This document shows positions 47,529 to 57,348 of a stretch of 64,000 nucleotides of DNA, in pieces. Where the stretch lies: the NCBI GenBank assembly GCA_026120035.1, contig JALRME010000011.1, positions 62,001-126,000 of the forward strand. Reading direction: 5' to 3'. This DNA is from Coleophoma eucalyptorum. Its lineage: Eukaryota > Ascomycota > Leotiomycetes > Helotiales > Dermateaceae. Every line of letters starts with the position of its first letter. The first letter of the stretch is position 1. The position numbers were made by a program, and so were the translations under genes. The notes beneath the pieces are model-generated. The model saw only the letters and a list, made by a program, of their open reading frames with translations, ran no database searches and was not told where the DNA came from.

Positions 47529-48631
47529 TGTTGTGGTAACCATCACTGCAACGACCGCGCCAAAGACGAGTCTTGCCAAAAGTCAGAGTATTGTTGATGA
47601 GATTTTGTCCCAGAACTTGAATATCGAATTTGCTGTACAGTTTACACAGTCTAGTATGCGACAATGGGTGTCGAGGCCACGGGGTGATCGGCCGAAACAG
47701 GGCTGAAATGGTGAGCGAGTCGATGCGGCAATCCAGATCAAGCTCATACACGGATTTCCGACGGTCGAAGCAAGGCAATAGGTGAGAAGCAGATGAGCTA
47801 TACCGGCTTGACTGTCAGAGAGGAAGGGTCAGGTAGTGAGGAGTCTGAAGTCATTCAGAGAAAATGGGAAGAATGCAGATTTGTAGAGACATTGGTCTTG
47901 ACTCGTTCAGGACTGACGATGGCTGAAGGCCTCTCTCCTACGTCATACCCGCATCTCCCTTAGCCGTCCACAAGACACGGCATTGTTGCACGTCCAGTGC
48001 ATCGGTGGAATGGTTTGAAATGAGACTCGACTGGAGATGCAATTTGGCGACGCTTGCTGGTGTCGTCGTATGGATTGCTATCGCAATTGCAACTTTCTGT
48101 TTGTTGGTCGGTTTGTTTACCTCCTTTTTGTGGGGAGGACGGGCCATCTTTGAATTCCATATTGAACGGTAGCTGGGTAGGTGGCATGATCGCTTCAAGG
48201 ATTCCAGCCATCAGGGATCTCTCGTGGACCCTGTCCCTTCTGCCTTCATCGTGCCCATACGGGGGTACAATAATTATGATTTGTACCGCTCTGCATAATA
48301 ATTCCAAACTTGGCCATGTCCTAATTCCTGTTTTGTCCAAACGGCCATTCGCCGCCATCATCATCCACATCGTCATCATCATAGCTTCATAACTTTGTGC
48401 AGACGCCCAGGCTCTCCTTTTACTTTGACCTCTACTCGAGCTGTCCCTGTTGGCTCCCCGCCTACCTCCCCCACCCAAGTCGATCTGAGTCCTTGCTCTA
48501 CGGCTAGCACGCGACCTTTGAGGTTGCCGTACAGAGTGTATACATAAGCCAAGCCACATGTTCACTCCCTCTCGTGCTGCAGGTGTCATCAACTCATCTT
48601 CAAGACGATAGTCACTGACAGCGAACCGGCC
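47529..48631. promoter_or_regulatory. Divergent promoter region, EIS1 / phosphatase gene
   Basis: 1.1 kb between two divergent ATGs. The 210-codon minus-strand frame at 47960-48592 is Arg/Met-rich, without domain or good start context, and is not called. GATGATGATG-type and CATCATCATC-type runs occur near 48360-48385. Confidence 0.5.
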
Positions 48632-49807
48632 ATGCCTGCATCAACCACGGCTGGCAAGGCACAGTTCCCAGCATTCGAGAACATCCTGAATCTGCGAGAT
48701 GTCGGCAAAACTATCAATGACTTTCTAGGCGAGAAGTACTGCTCTCTCTTTTCATCTGTCAATTATCCCAGGGTATGCTTTCATTTAATTCAAAATGCTT
48801 ACCATACCCTAGGCGAGTGGCTGAAGGTCGACTATATCGTTCGGCTCGTCCTGGTATGAAATATACCGACTTTTTGATGGGCATTCATTAACAACAGCAA
48901 GATGATGCGACTTTATCAGACAGAAAACGTTTGAAAGATGAGCTTGGCATCAAGGCGGTAATGGACTTACGGACAGTGTACGTTCCAATGTTATGTTTTC
49001 ATCATATTTGACTCTGAATCCCATAGCACCGAGCATGTCAACCAAGCAAAGAAGCGAGAAGGCGACCTGAAGATTCCAGCCCTCTTGCAATCCAACGAAG
49101 CTTTGGCCGAACCTATCAAAATTCCCGGCATGAAATATTTGGAAATAAACATCAACGGTAAAGGTTTCGAGCGGAGTTTACTTTGGCAGCTAAAGGCCAC
49201 TAGTTTTGCGTAAGTATTATCCTGTGCCATTACACCCACGAGCCAAGCTGATGTCTCTTCAGTAAATTAGTAGCCTTGATGTTACTCGGGTACCGCATGG
49301 AAGCAATCAGCATTCTTGGGCGGGAGGTCATGCAGCCCCGAGGTCTGGTAGGACTTGGATACGATTCTCTGGACCATTGTGGCGCCGAGATAGCAGATGT
49401 AAGTTTGACTGCTTACTAAACCTCCTTTTACTAGCTCTGACATGGCCTAGGCACTTCGAGCATTTTCGTGCTCAGCCAACTTGCCAATGGTTGCACACTG
49501 CACACAAGGCAAAGATCGTACTGGTCTTGTCATTACACTAATCCTACTACTTCTAGACGTCCCACTTAAAGCGATAACTTACGACTACTGCTTAAGTGAA
49601 GAAGAACTATTGCCAGAGAGGGACAGCAGGCTCGTGGAGATCAGACAGATTGGTCTGACGGATGACTTTGCAGGTTGCCCACCAGACTGGGTGGAGAAGA
49701 TGCATGCGCATTTAGAGGAGAAGTATGGTGGGATTGAGGCTTACTGTACAAATATTGGATTTTCAGAAGAGGATCGTACAAGTCTGAGAGGTCTTTTGAA
49801 AGCATAG
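48632..49807 (+). CDS. CX5R tyrosine/dual-specificity-type phosphatase (Tyr_phosphatase_3 family)
   Basis: Six exons (48632-48735, 48813-48853, 48902-48977, 49027-49209, 49263-49398, 49451-49807) give 298 residues. The second exon is a 41-base microexon; it supplies RVAEGRLYRSARPD, the family motif near the start, which confirms the splicing. FENILNLRDVGK near residue 15 is the other N-terminal hallmark. The catalytic P-loop is H196-C197-T-Q-G-K-D-R203-T-G, the HCxxGKDRTG form typical of this bacterial-type (MptpB-like) family, which can act on phosphotyrosine or phosphoinositides. The general acid is probably one of the Asp residues near DLRTVTEH. The C-terminus has the DDFAGCPPDWVEKM and EEKYGGIEAY blocks seen in the family. 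Substrate is unknown. Confidence 0.88.
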
Positions 49808-50394
49808 AATGCTGTGTTGCAAAGATCACACGTTCGGGTTTAGGTTACAATCGCCTTGCCCTTGCGATATTTATCCCCATAGTTTACATTCTACAAGTAC
49901 ATGTTTCGGTGAGATCCCCCAGCAAAGAGAATGCTATAACAAGTCCTAAGCTATGTCTCTCGGCCTATGGAATTGCTACTCCTTCAACGAGGGTAAGCTG
50001 AAGAGAGGCCCGACTTTGGTCTTATCCAATCGAGAATTCTTAGTCGTCCGTATAACAGAGTTCGTTTCTGCTCAATACGGACTTGGCCAGAGAGACGATG
50101 CTAATAACTATATCTGTATGGGTGTCTTGGGTTTCACTCCCATACAGTGTTTCTAACACCAGAATCATAACAACAGCCCGGCCTATGCTTTTACTTTTGT
50201 GTTTGTACAGTAATATCATTATACATAACTTTATCCATGGTATCAAACCTCTCAATCTAATGCTCCAATGCATATTGTACAGTATTTAAATGCTCATTCC
50301 AAACTCCAAACAAATCATCCCATGACTATGCCCTTTTCTATGCATTACAAAAGAGATTCATTACAAATACTTCATCATACCCACTCACAACCAC
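49808..50394. other. Convergent intergenic region
   Basis: Between the 3' ends of the phosphatase gene and the Sfk1-like gene. The 50080-50280 segment contains inverted similarity around GGGTGTCTTGGG and ACACCAG..., but no clear element. No gene seen. Confidence 0.4.
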
Positions 50395-51336
50395 TTAGAA
50401 ATTGTGGCCCATAGCGGGCTTCGGCCTCTCCACCACTACTTCATTGTTGGTCAATGTTCGTTGGCTATCGACGGTGTTTCTGCCGTCAGGGTATTGCCGA
50501 GCGGCACTTGCGCGGTCATTGGCCTCATGCTGCATTTCGGTTTCAGCATTTGAGAAGCGACGGTTTTTGGTGTGCACGGCAGGGATAAGGTCGATGAAGA
50601 AAGATAGCACGTAGAACGTGAAGATGAAGGCGATGGCCCACTCAAGAACAGCAGCAGCATTGTAGAGCTTTTTGAAGTTGCATGCAGCGAAAGCGATAGC
50701 AAGGACAACTTCGATGAGGATGAAGACAAGCTTGATCCAGAAACTGTTACGGAGGATGGCGTGTTGTCTGAAGTCTAGGATGGAGTTAGCTAACGAACTA
50801 GTGGCTTCTTGGGGTTGACTTACGTATGCCGAGACGTTGGTACTCCCAGCAAATGAAGATAGCGCTGACGACATATCCGACGATGAACAGAAGCAAGAAA
50901 ATGTCATGGAGAGTGTGGTGGTGTAGTGTGTCAAAGATGCTGAGGAGAATCAAGCCGGCTGTTCCAATGAGTGCGAAGACCATCGACAACCCCGATAATA
51001 CTTTCTCGGTCATCGTGGTGTTTCTGGCGAGGCGTCCACTGTGTCGAAGCCACCGTTCCGACAAAAATGAAAGGTCGAGGAAGACGGTTGTTACACACGA
51101 ACCGGCAATGAATAGCGGCTTCAGGTGTCCGGCTCCAACATCGGAAATATATGCGATATGTTGTGATGCGTCCATTGAAGCCAGATGGGGACGACCGTCA
51201 ACATTCCAGCTGATGAGGAGCCCGAGAAGCATACCTAGCCAGCAAAAGGCCGAGATGAGGGGAAAGACCTGATTGCGATGTTAGCCAATTCGAGATAAAC
51301 AGCAATACAACGTACCCAATATGATATTCCCCACAT
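50395..51336 (-). CDS. Frag1/DRAM/Sfk1-family membrane protein
   Basis: Three exons on the minus strand (51336-51316, 51268-50824, 50774-50395) give 281 residues. The first coding exon has seven codons (M-W-G-I-S-Y-W), joined to V-F-P-L-I-S-A, which is the start of the family's first membrane span. Further spans are near LFIAGSCVTTVFLDLSF, LSMVFALIGTAGLILLS, HDIFLLLFIVGYVVSAIFI, FWIKLVFILIEVVLAIAF and AVLEWAIAFIFTFYVLSFF, six in all. F-D-T-L-H-H-H-x-L-H-D between spans is the family signature. Yeast Sfk1 is a plasma-membrane partner of the Stt4 PI4-kinase complex and affects lipid asymmetry; animal DRAM members act in autophagy. The tail of about 60 residues is hydrophilic. Which branch it follows cannot be settled by eye. 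Confidence 0.88.
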
Positions 51337-52198
51337 GATGGCGGGTATGATGAGGTCCTGAATTATGCTGTTCCTTGCCGGAGTAGAATGTCTACAGAAT
51401 GTATAAACTATACTAATGTACGAAGTATTATAGCCTCGTATTATTGGCGGAAGCGTTGTATATGGATGCTGGCGATGAAAGATAACCGACGTGAGAGAGT
51501 TAAGAATCAAGGGACAAAGGGTGAGAGGAGAGATATATAAGTCCAATGCCAGGTACGTCAAGCCTCCCGCAACACGTAAGAGATGATAAGTCTCTGTTCG
51601 GCTTGGCAGTGTGGTGGTTGCGTAGGTCGATGACAATCTGTGGAGGAATTCCTCTTCGAGAGTTGTTCGGTACCCTTAGTAATGTAGCACAGTGACATCA
51701 TTCCGAGCACAACCTTTCGCATCAAAGCTCCAAAGCCCTTCCTCGCGGCTTCCATTGGCTGGCCTGCCCGAAAACCAGGGATTCCATGGAGGGTGGCTTT
51801 TAGCACAATCGGGATGAAGTCATGGAAGATGCGGGCCGACTGATTGCCAGTTGCTTGGCATGGAGGCAGGGGGACTTAGTAAGCGTGCTAAGGTGGACGA
51901 ACTCAAACGGGAGTTTGTGCACTTATGCATCTATACATCAGTTGTATAATCAGGTCATACTCCGTAGACCTCCGTAGGGGGTGCATAACTTTAACTCCCT
52001 GAGGACCCCCACCCGTGCTGTGCTTCTCTGGTCAGCCTTGTCCTTTTAGTCTCAGCCGTGTCGACAACAACTACTGTACAGCATCGCCGACCAGCAACTT
52101 CGTCCCATCCAGCATGTCATAATTGTGCGAGGCCACTGCCTATTGACTCCCTTTCTCTCCACTTCTCGCCATCCTCGGAGCTTCACATCCTCTCCATC
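51337..52198. promoter_or_regulatory. Divergent promoter region, Sfk1-like gene / KIN28
   Basis: 862 bp between opposed start codons. CTCCGTAGACCTCCGTAGG at 51960-51977 is a short direct repeat (CTCCGTAG twice). No gene seen. Confidence 0.45.
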
Positions 52199-53492
52199 AT
52201 GGCCGTCTCTCCCTTGATCCTGCCCCCAGCACCCGCTGACAAGAATGCTGGCGCAAAATTATCGAAGCTGTCGAACCAAGGATCCAATGGCGCTGCATCC
52301 GAAGTCCCACCCGCAAGCAGCGGTATCCGCGACCTGGCAGAACAGATGAATGAGGAGGAGAAGCAGAAATACGTCAAAGGTTTGATTGCCGTCTTGTTTC
52401 TTATCTTCTCTGCCAGAAACCATCAGCAGCAGCACGGAGACTGCCATTTTGCAAATTTCATTTCACTCACACCTATCAGGCAAGAAACTTGGTGAAGGTA
52501 CCTACGCCAATGTCTACCTCGGTCATCTTCGCGACGATCCGAAAAGGCTGGTTGCTATCAAGAAAATTAAGGTCCAAAAAGAATACACTGAAGGAATGGC
52601 TCCCGATGCCGTCCGCGAACTCAAACATCTCCAAGAGATCTCACACCCAAATATCATCTCTCTCCTCTCTGTCTTCTCCTCAAAAGATCAAAACCTTAAT
52701 CTTGTTCTCGAATATCTTCCTCTTGGCGACTTAGAAATGCTTATAAAGGATGTGGAAGGTGTCCGGTATGGTGCTGCAGATATCAAGGCATGGATGGGAA
52801 TGCTTAGCCGAGCTATATGGTTCTGTCATGAAAATTTCGTACTGCATCGAGATATAAAACCGAACAATTTACTGATCGCTGCCGATGGCGAGGTAAAGCT
52901 TGCTGATTTTGGTCTGGCGAGATCATTTTCTGACCCATACCGAATTATGACTTCGAATGTTATCACCCGGTGGTACCGACCTCCTGAGCTTCTCTTTGGC
53001 GCCAAGCACTACTCTGGAGCCGTTGATATTTGGTCCGTGGGCTTGGTTTTTGCTGAATTGGTTATACGGACGCCATATATTGCGGGTGATACAGAAGTTG
53101 GGCAAGTCAATCTCATTTGCCAAGCTGTAGGCACCCCTACAGAGGAAAATTGGCCGGGCGTAAGCAAATTGCCCGAATATGCAGTTCCAGACCCTCCAAA
53201 TCCAATCCGAGGACGAGATCAATACTTGGGCACTTTTGGCACGGCTGGACAAGAGGGAGTTGACCTGCTTATGGCAATGTTGATACTGGACCCAAGAAAA
53301 CGAATTACAGCTAGAGAGGTGCTACAGCATCCTTGGTGGGCGAGTGAGCCGAAGCCGACAAGGAAGCAGGACCTACCAAAGAAAGGAGGGGGAGCAGAAA
53401 AGATTGGTGAAGATTTAAAACGACGTCCCGGCATTCTAGATGACGAGAGAGGTGCAAAAGTGGCCAGGAAACTTGATTTTGGGAAAATGTAA
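52199..53492 (+). CDS. KIN28: CDK7-type kinase of TFIIH (Kin28/Mcs6 orthologue)
   Basis: Two exons, 52199-52379 and 52480-53492 (join G|GC, Gly61), give 397 residues. In TFIIH the Kin28-cyclin H-Mat1 module phosphorylates the RNA polymerase II CTD on Ser5/Ser7, and CDK7 can also be a CDK-activating kinase. Visible elements: G-loop GEGTYANVY (65-73), catalytic Lys88 (VAIKK), H183-R-D185-I-K-P-N-N, D203-F-G, and T-loop M-T218-S-N-V-I-T-R-W-Y-R-P-P-E, with T218 at the activating position. The cyclin-binding helix is EGMAPDAVRELKHL, the usual non-PSTAIRE form of CDK7; GEGTYANVYLG is diagnostic for CDK7 over other CDKs. The 60-residue N-terminal extension (Pro/Ala-rich, then EQMNEEEKQKYVKG) is usual in filamentous fungi. 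The tail is basic. Confidence 0.94.
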
Positions 53493-54261
53493 GTATAATA
53501 TGGAGTTTACTTCTACATGGCGTTCGGGTAGGAAGTTGGCGCAGAGATGTCGTCAAGATAAGAGCGAAGGCTGATCGCCAGCCCAAATCGAGCTTGTATC
53601 GCCAATGGGGAGGGAATCCAGTACTTTCATCGCAAACAAGCCCTTGCCCTGTCTTCTCACCTATAGTGATCCTATAACTTGTTTGTCCAAGAGGCCTTAA
53701 GACCAGGCAGGGGTTTGTTTACGTTGGGAGTATTATACGACCCAGTAGCAGACGACGACATTCATACGTGTATCACTAAGTAGCATGAGCGTGCCATGCT
53801 TCCTGCACCAAGTGTATAACCACATAAGTTTGAATCTGAGCTAAAGCAAGGTACCTCACCACCTTACTTCTTAGCATTATGTAAGCATGCATTAAATTTA
53901 CATGTAGCTCATCTCCTTGATCTTTACTTTAACTTTTGTTGTGCCTTGCATTTCAAATCAGTCTGTCGATTTCTTTCCATTCTTTCTGTTTTTGCCCGTG
54001 TTGAGTGAGTCGCACTCCACAGGGGTCAGCGGTAGTCAGATTAGGAGGATCGTAAAGAGTGGTTCCACAAGTTCGGCTGTGCCACTCCAACCTTCCGATC
54101 ACCGACCATCACAGAGACGCGTACACTTCTTGCTCTGTTTGCCAACCAGCACCACATGTTAAACCACTGATCCAACCTTCGGCCATCACATCACAGGGAT
54201 GCTTACACGTCTTGCTCTGCTACTTTGTCGCTAGTCTTGACCCTCACTTGGGTCGCCAATT
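53493..54261. promoter_or_regulatory. Intergenic region upstream of the acyltransferase gene
   Basis: No gene seen. It contains a pair of 56-bp direct repeats (54082-54137 and 54164-54219) just before the start codon, listed separately. Confidence 0.5.
54082..54219. repeat. Two imperfect 56-bp direct repeats 82 bp apart
   Basis: Copies at 54082-54137 and 54164-54219 both begin CCACT, share CCAACCTTC, CATCACA and CACAG, and end TTACAC/GTACAC then TCTTGCTCTG. They lie 43-180 bases upstream of the acyltransferase ATG, in promoter or leader, and do not keep a common protein frame. Confidence 0.75.
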
Positions 54262-55617
54262 ATGTTTACAAACATCCAGCTCTCTCACACTCCCCCTAAA
54301 CCGTTTGCAGTTCCTATCGCCTATGCCATATGCATACTGTCCTGTCTTCTGCCTACCAATGTTCATCATGGCCAGCGAAGGCAGGTAGCACGTGGCTCCC
54401 GCATCCTTCTGTGCACACCACTAATCCTATACTACCTCTCCCAGGCAATGCAGATGACCACAGGAGACAATGCGCTGGATTACCTAACCGGCACCGGTTG
54501 CTTCGTGGTGTTGTTCAAGTGGATTGACTTTATGGTCTTGCACACTCCTGAGAAAGACTTCAGAAGAGTGGGAAGGGCCGAGGGAAGCTTTTCTGGCGGA
54601 GAGGGAGTGGAAGAACGGGTTCCAGAAACCTTCTTGGAGAAGCTGCTCTGGAGTTGTGACCTTTGGACTACTCTTCGTGGAATAGGCTGGAACTGGCAGG
54701 TACCAAATGTCCCTCACACTTCAGTGACCTCAAAATGGTATGTAAATGATCGTCTTTGAATTCAAGAAACTTGAAATAAATAGCATATAGGTCCTTCGTC
54801 AAACAACGTATCACTGAGTGTGCGTTCTATTACATCCTTCTCGATATCCCTGCGACTTATCTTCGCGGGTTGAGACTGGGACAGGCAGGAACTGCCGACA
54901 TCTTTGATTTTCCACTCAAAGATCAAGTGATTTTGACCTGGCTTAGCACTCTATGCGCGTATACTGTTCTGCAACTCCAGTACAATTTATTTGCTTGCAT
55001 ATTCGTCGCCACGGGTCTTTCTGCGCCCGACAAGTGGCCCCCAGTAATGGGCTCGCTCCCAGATCATATTGGAAGCGTGAGAAGTATCTGGGCTGGGTTT
55101 TGGCACCAAACAGTTCGTCGTGTATGTGCTCGTATTCAACTCTTTCCATAATTCCGTGATTACCGTGGGTGAGACTATACTAAGATCCCAAAAGGTAGTA
55201 GGAATTCCTTACCAGATATTAAGACAAGTGGTTACTTTCCCGAAGAGATCTCTTATTTCTCGATACACACAACTTTGGTTCTCCTTTATCACATGTGCAG
55301 TGCTGCACCACATTGGTGCCATAAAAGTTCCTGGCATTTCAGCAGAAACGAATGGCCTGCAGTTCATCTTCTTTGTATGCCAACCACTAGCCATTACGTT
55401 CGAGGAGATCGTGGCCCGATTGGCGAGGAAGCGTGGCATTCGACAGAGTCGTGCCACAAAGTGTATCGGTGCCTTGTGGGTAGCCATATGGTTCAGCTTT
55501 TCTTTGAGGTATCATGCTACATACCAGACGCGGACAGGTATCTTCGAAAAATCAGCTGTTCCGAGCATTGCAGAATGGGCATTCAACCAGATGGATGGTG
55601 GAATCTTATCAAAGTGA
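54262..55617 (+). CDS. Wax-synthase-like membrane O-acyltransferase (MBOAT type)
   Basis: Three exons (54262-54737, 54791-55121, 55174-55617) give 416 residues; the acceptor of intron 2 (GTGAG|ACT) is the least certain. The family transfers acyl groups to alcohols, including secondary-metabolite hydroxyls in fungi, in the ER membrane. Typical blocks are T-L-R-G-I-G-W-N-W-Q-V before intron 1, then ECAFYYILLDIPATYLRG, IWAGFWHQTVRR, and the likely catalytic His in CAVLHHIGAI near residue 310, within a membrane span. An N-terminal hydrophobic segment (PIAYAICILSCLLPTN) is followed by TGDNALDYLTGTGC. About seven spans are expected. There is no terpene cyclase, polyketide synthase or P450 gene in the neighbourhood, so membership of a metabolite cluster is not supported. 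Confidence 0.82.
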
Positions 55618-56479
55618 TCGGGGTCAGTAAGGAAGAATATGTTCTTACGTGGAGATGGTTGGCAAGACCTGTAGCTGGTGAGCCGGTTCTTAATCTATTC
55701 AAGCCTGCTGTCATTATTGTGTTAAGATTTTCAAACTAGATACTTAGACGTTTATACGGAGACCATGAAGATTACATGGAGGAATTGTGTTACTAAATTT
55801 CTGGTTCGTTGTAATTAACTGCCAACTACGTCCAGGGTTTGCTATTTCCTGGGTGGGCGAACATCTCCCTTCCAGGCGTGAGATTCCCCACACTAAACAA
55901 GCCAAGTTCATCGATATAATTGTGGTCGCACAAAGCAAGCAGAGTGTCCAAAACATTTCTGCTCACCGTATGCTTCGTCTTGGGACTTATCGGCTAGCCC
56001 TCAGGGGATACGAGGAAACGGTCGGAACAGCGATTTTCCCTTTCCTATGACATATCATTCAACGATAAAGTTAGAGGACCGGTGCGGAAGGCTTAGCTGT
56101 CTCTTACACGTACGTATCTTAGATCGTATGATATGATACCTGACCTGAACTGTCCTCAGGGGCTGCCTCGCTTCTGAATAGGAGTCGCCTGGATGACCTT
56201 CGCGAACCTTACGAGTCGCATCCACTGGCGTCAGCCAATCAATAGCAACTTATTGGTAACGGAACAGGCATAATGCTCCAAAGCACTTCACTAAGTCAGC
56301 CTCCACCAGCTATCTCTGATAAAACCCCGCGCCGTCGTCATAAAAACGAACGATCCTTCTCCAACGTTCGACTCTTCTCTTCACGCCTCACGCCTCACAC
56401 CGCAAGCTACACCTACCTCAGACTTTCTATACTCATTCCACGCAGCACAATTCGCCTTCTTACCCTTAAACCAGCAGAT
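55618..56479. promoter_or_regulatory. Intergenic region upstream of the Cys-Pro repeat gene
   Basis: No gene seen; frames at 55275-55739 and 55787-56050 are out-of-frame remnants without domains. CTCTGATAA at 56314-56322 matches eight of nine positions of the fungal iron-GATA repressor site ATCWGATAA. The last 100 bases are C/T-rich leader. Confidence 0.5.
56314..56322 (+). promoter_or_regulatory. Near-consensus iron-GATA (SreA/Sre1-type) site
   Basis: CTCTGATAA differs from ATCWGATAA only at the first base and sits 158 bases upstream of the Cys-Pro protein start codon. A single such match is weak evidence alone but would suit iron or heme control. Confidence 0.3.
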
Positions 56480-56914
56480 ATGGCCGCTACCGAGCAAGTA
56501 TGCCCAGTTGTCGGCACTACCAACACAATTCTCCCCCCTTCTCATCCAGACTTCGATATGGATGCTGAAGGTCTGGTGTGCCCAGTCACCAACGCAACCA
56601 CCGCCCACCATCACATTCTGCACAAGCATCCCGGGCTCCCCAGCTCGACTGACTTGAATGCTCAAGCATGTCCTGTTCTCAAGGAAACTATCAAGTCCCC
56701 TGAGAACAAGAAGTTGGACGAGGGAATCTGCCCCATCGTCGGCCCCGTTTCTACCATCTTGCCCCCAGATCACCCTCCTACCGATCAAGGCGCAGATGTT
56801 TGTCCAGTCACCAAAGCAACCTTGAAGCACCATACCGACAAGGTACACAAGCACCCCAACGTTGCGGGTGCAGCTGAGGGGGCTGTGTGCCCTGTTGTTG
56901 GCTCAAGAAAATAA
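56480..56914 (+). CDS. Small hexa-Cys-Pro repeat protein, candidate heme binder
   Basis: Intronless, 144 residues from the ATG at 56480, the first to give M-A-A-T-E-Q-V-C-P. There are exactly six cysteines (8, 34, 64, 84, 108, 137) and every one is followed by Pro, then V or I: CPVVG, CPVTNAT, CPVLKET, CPIVG, CPVTKAT, CPVVG. The protein is an internal duplication of about 75 residues: C8/C84 both lead into T-I-L-P-P-x-H-P, C34/C108 lead into A-T-x-x-H-H...H-K-H-P, and C64/C137 close each half. It has no signal peptide or membrane span and is Pro/His-rich, so it is probably soluble. Cys-Pro is the core of heme regulatory motifs (Hap1, Bach1, HRI, heme oxygenase-2), hence heme or metal binding is a reasonable inference, not shown. 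The frame is open upstream to 56273 but that part is leader. Confidence 0.85.
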   Translation: MAATEQVCPVVGTTNTILPPSHPDFDMDAEGLVCPVTNATTAHHHILHKHPGLPSSTDLNAQACPVLKETIKSPENKKLDEGICPIVGPVSTILPPDHPPTDQGADVCPVTKATLKHHTDKVHKHPNVAGAAEGAVCPVVGSRK

Positions 56915-57348
56915 AAAACAATAAGAGGGATTCTTTTAACAAGGTGTTTGGGGGAATTGGTATCTTGGGATGGGCTTTCAATGTCGTTACTGGAGGCAGG
57001 ATAAAGTATTTCTCTTGGCCATGGTTTGTTTTGCTACATGCTTTTTGCAAGTGAGTGATACTAGTATCACATCTCAACCAAAGAATTTCGATACTACTAT
57101 TTCTCGGTACAAATAGGAATATATGTTTTTTTTTCTTGCAAATGAGCGGAGTTGTCTCGGTTCCGAGTGATATATATTTCAAACGACGAAAGTTTCCCTT
57201 GCTGCCCTGCCAGCGGTGAGAAAACCAAAAGGTCACAAGAAAACGTGTAATTTGACATGAAAGGTCATATGTTGAAGGAACAGCTTCACAGATTATCCTT
57301 TTGGAGCCGGGTCATCTGATTTATGCTTCTCATTCTCTCATAAAGCTA
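56915..57348. other. Convergent intergenic region
   Basis: Between the Cys-Pro gene and the end of the polymerase subunit gene. An AATAAA overlaps the stop codon of the Cys-Pro gene. A minus-strand frame (57236-56808) runs antisense into that gene and is not called. Nothing else seen. Confidence 0.45.

Noticed and set aside
47960..48592. 210-codon minus-strand frame in the EIS1/phosphatase gap
   Set aside because: Arg/Met-rich low-complexity translation with no domain; better explained as promoter sequence.
55275..55739. Alternative frame at the end of the acyltransferase gene
   Set aside because: The family motifs lie in the other frame; this one has no membrane spans in the expected positions.
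54262..56914. Secondary-metabolite cluster around the acyltransferase
   Set aside because: Neighbours are a kinase, a Cys-Pro protein and a polymerase subunit; no backbone synthase or P450 present.
56808..57236. 142-codon minus-strand frame over the Cys-Pro gene end
   Set aside because: Antisense to a clear coding gene and lacks motifs.
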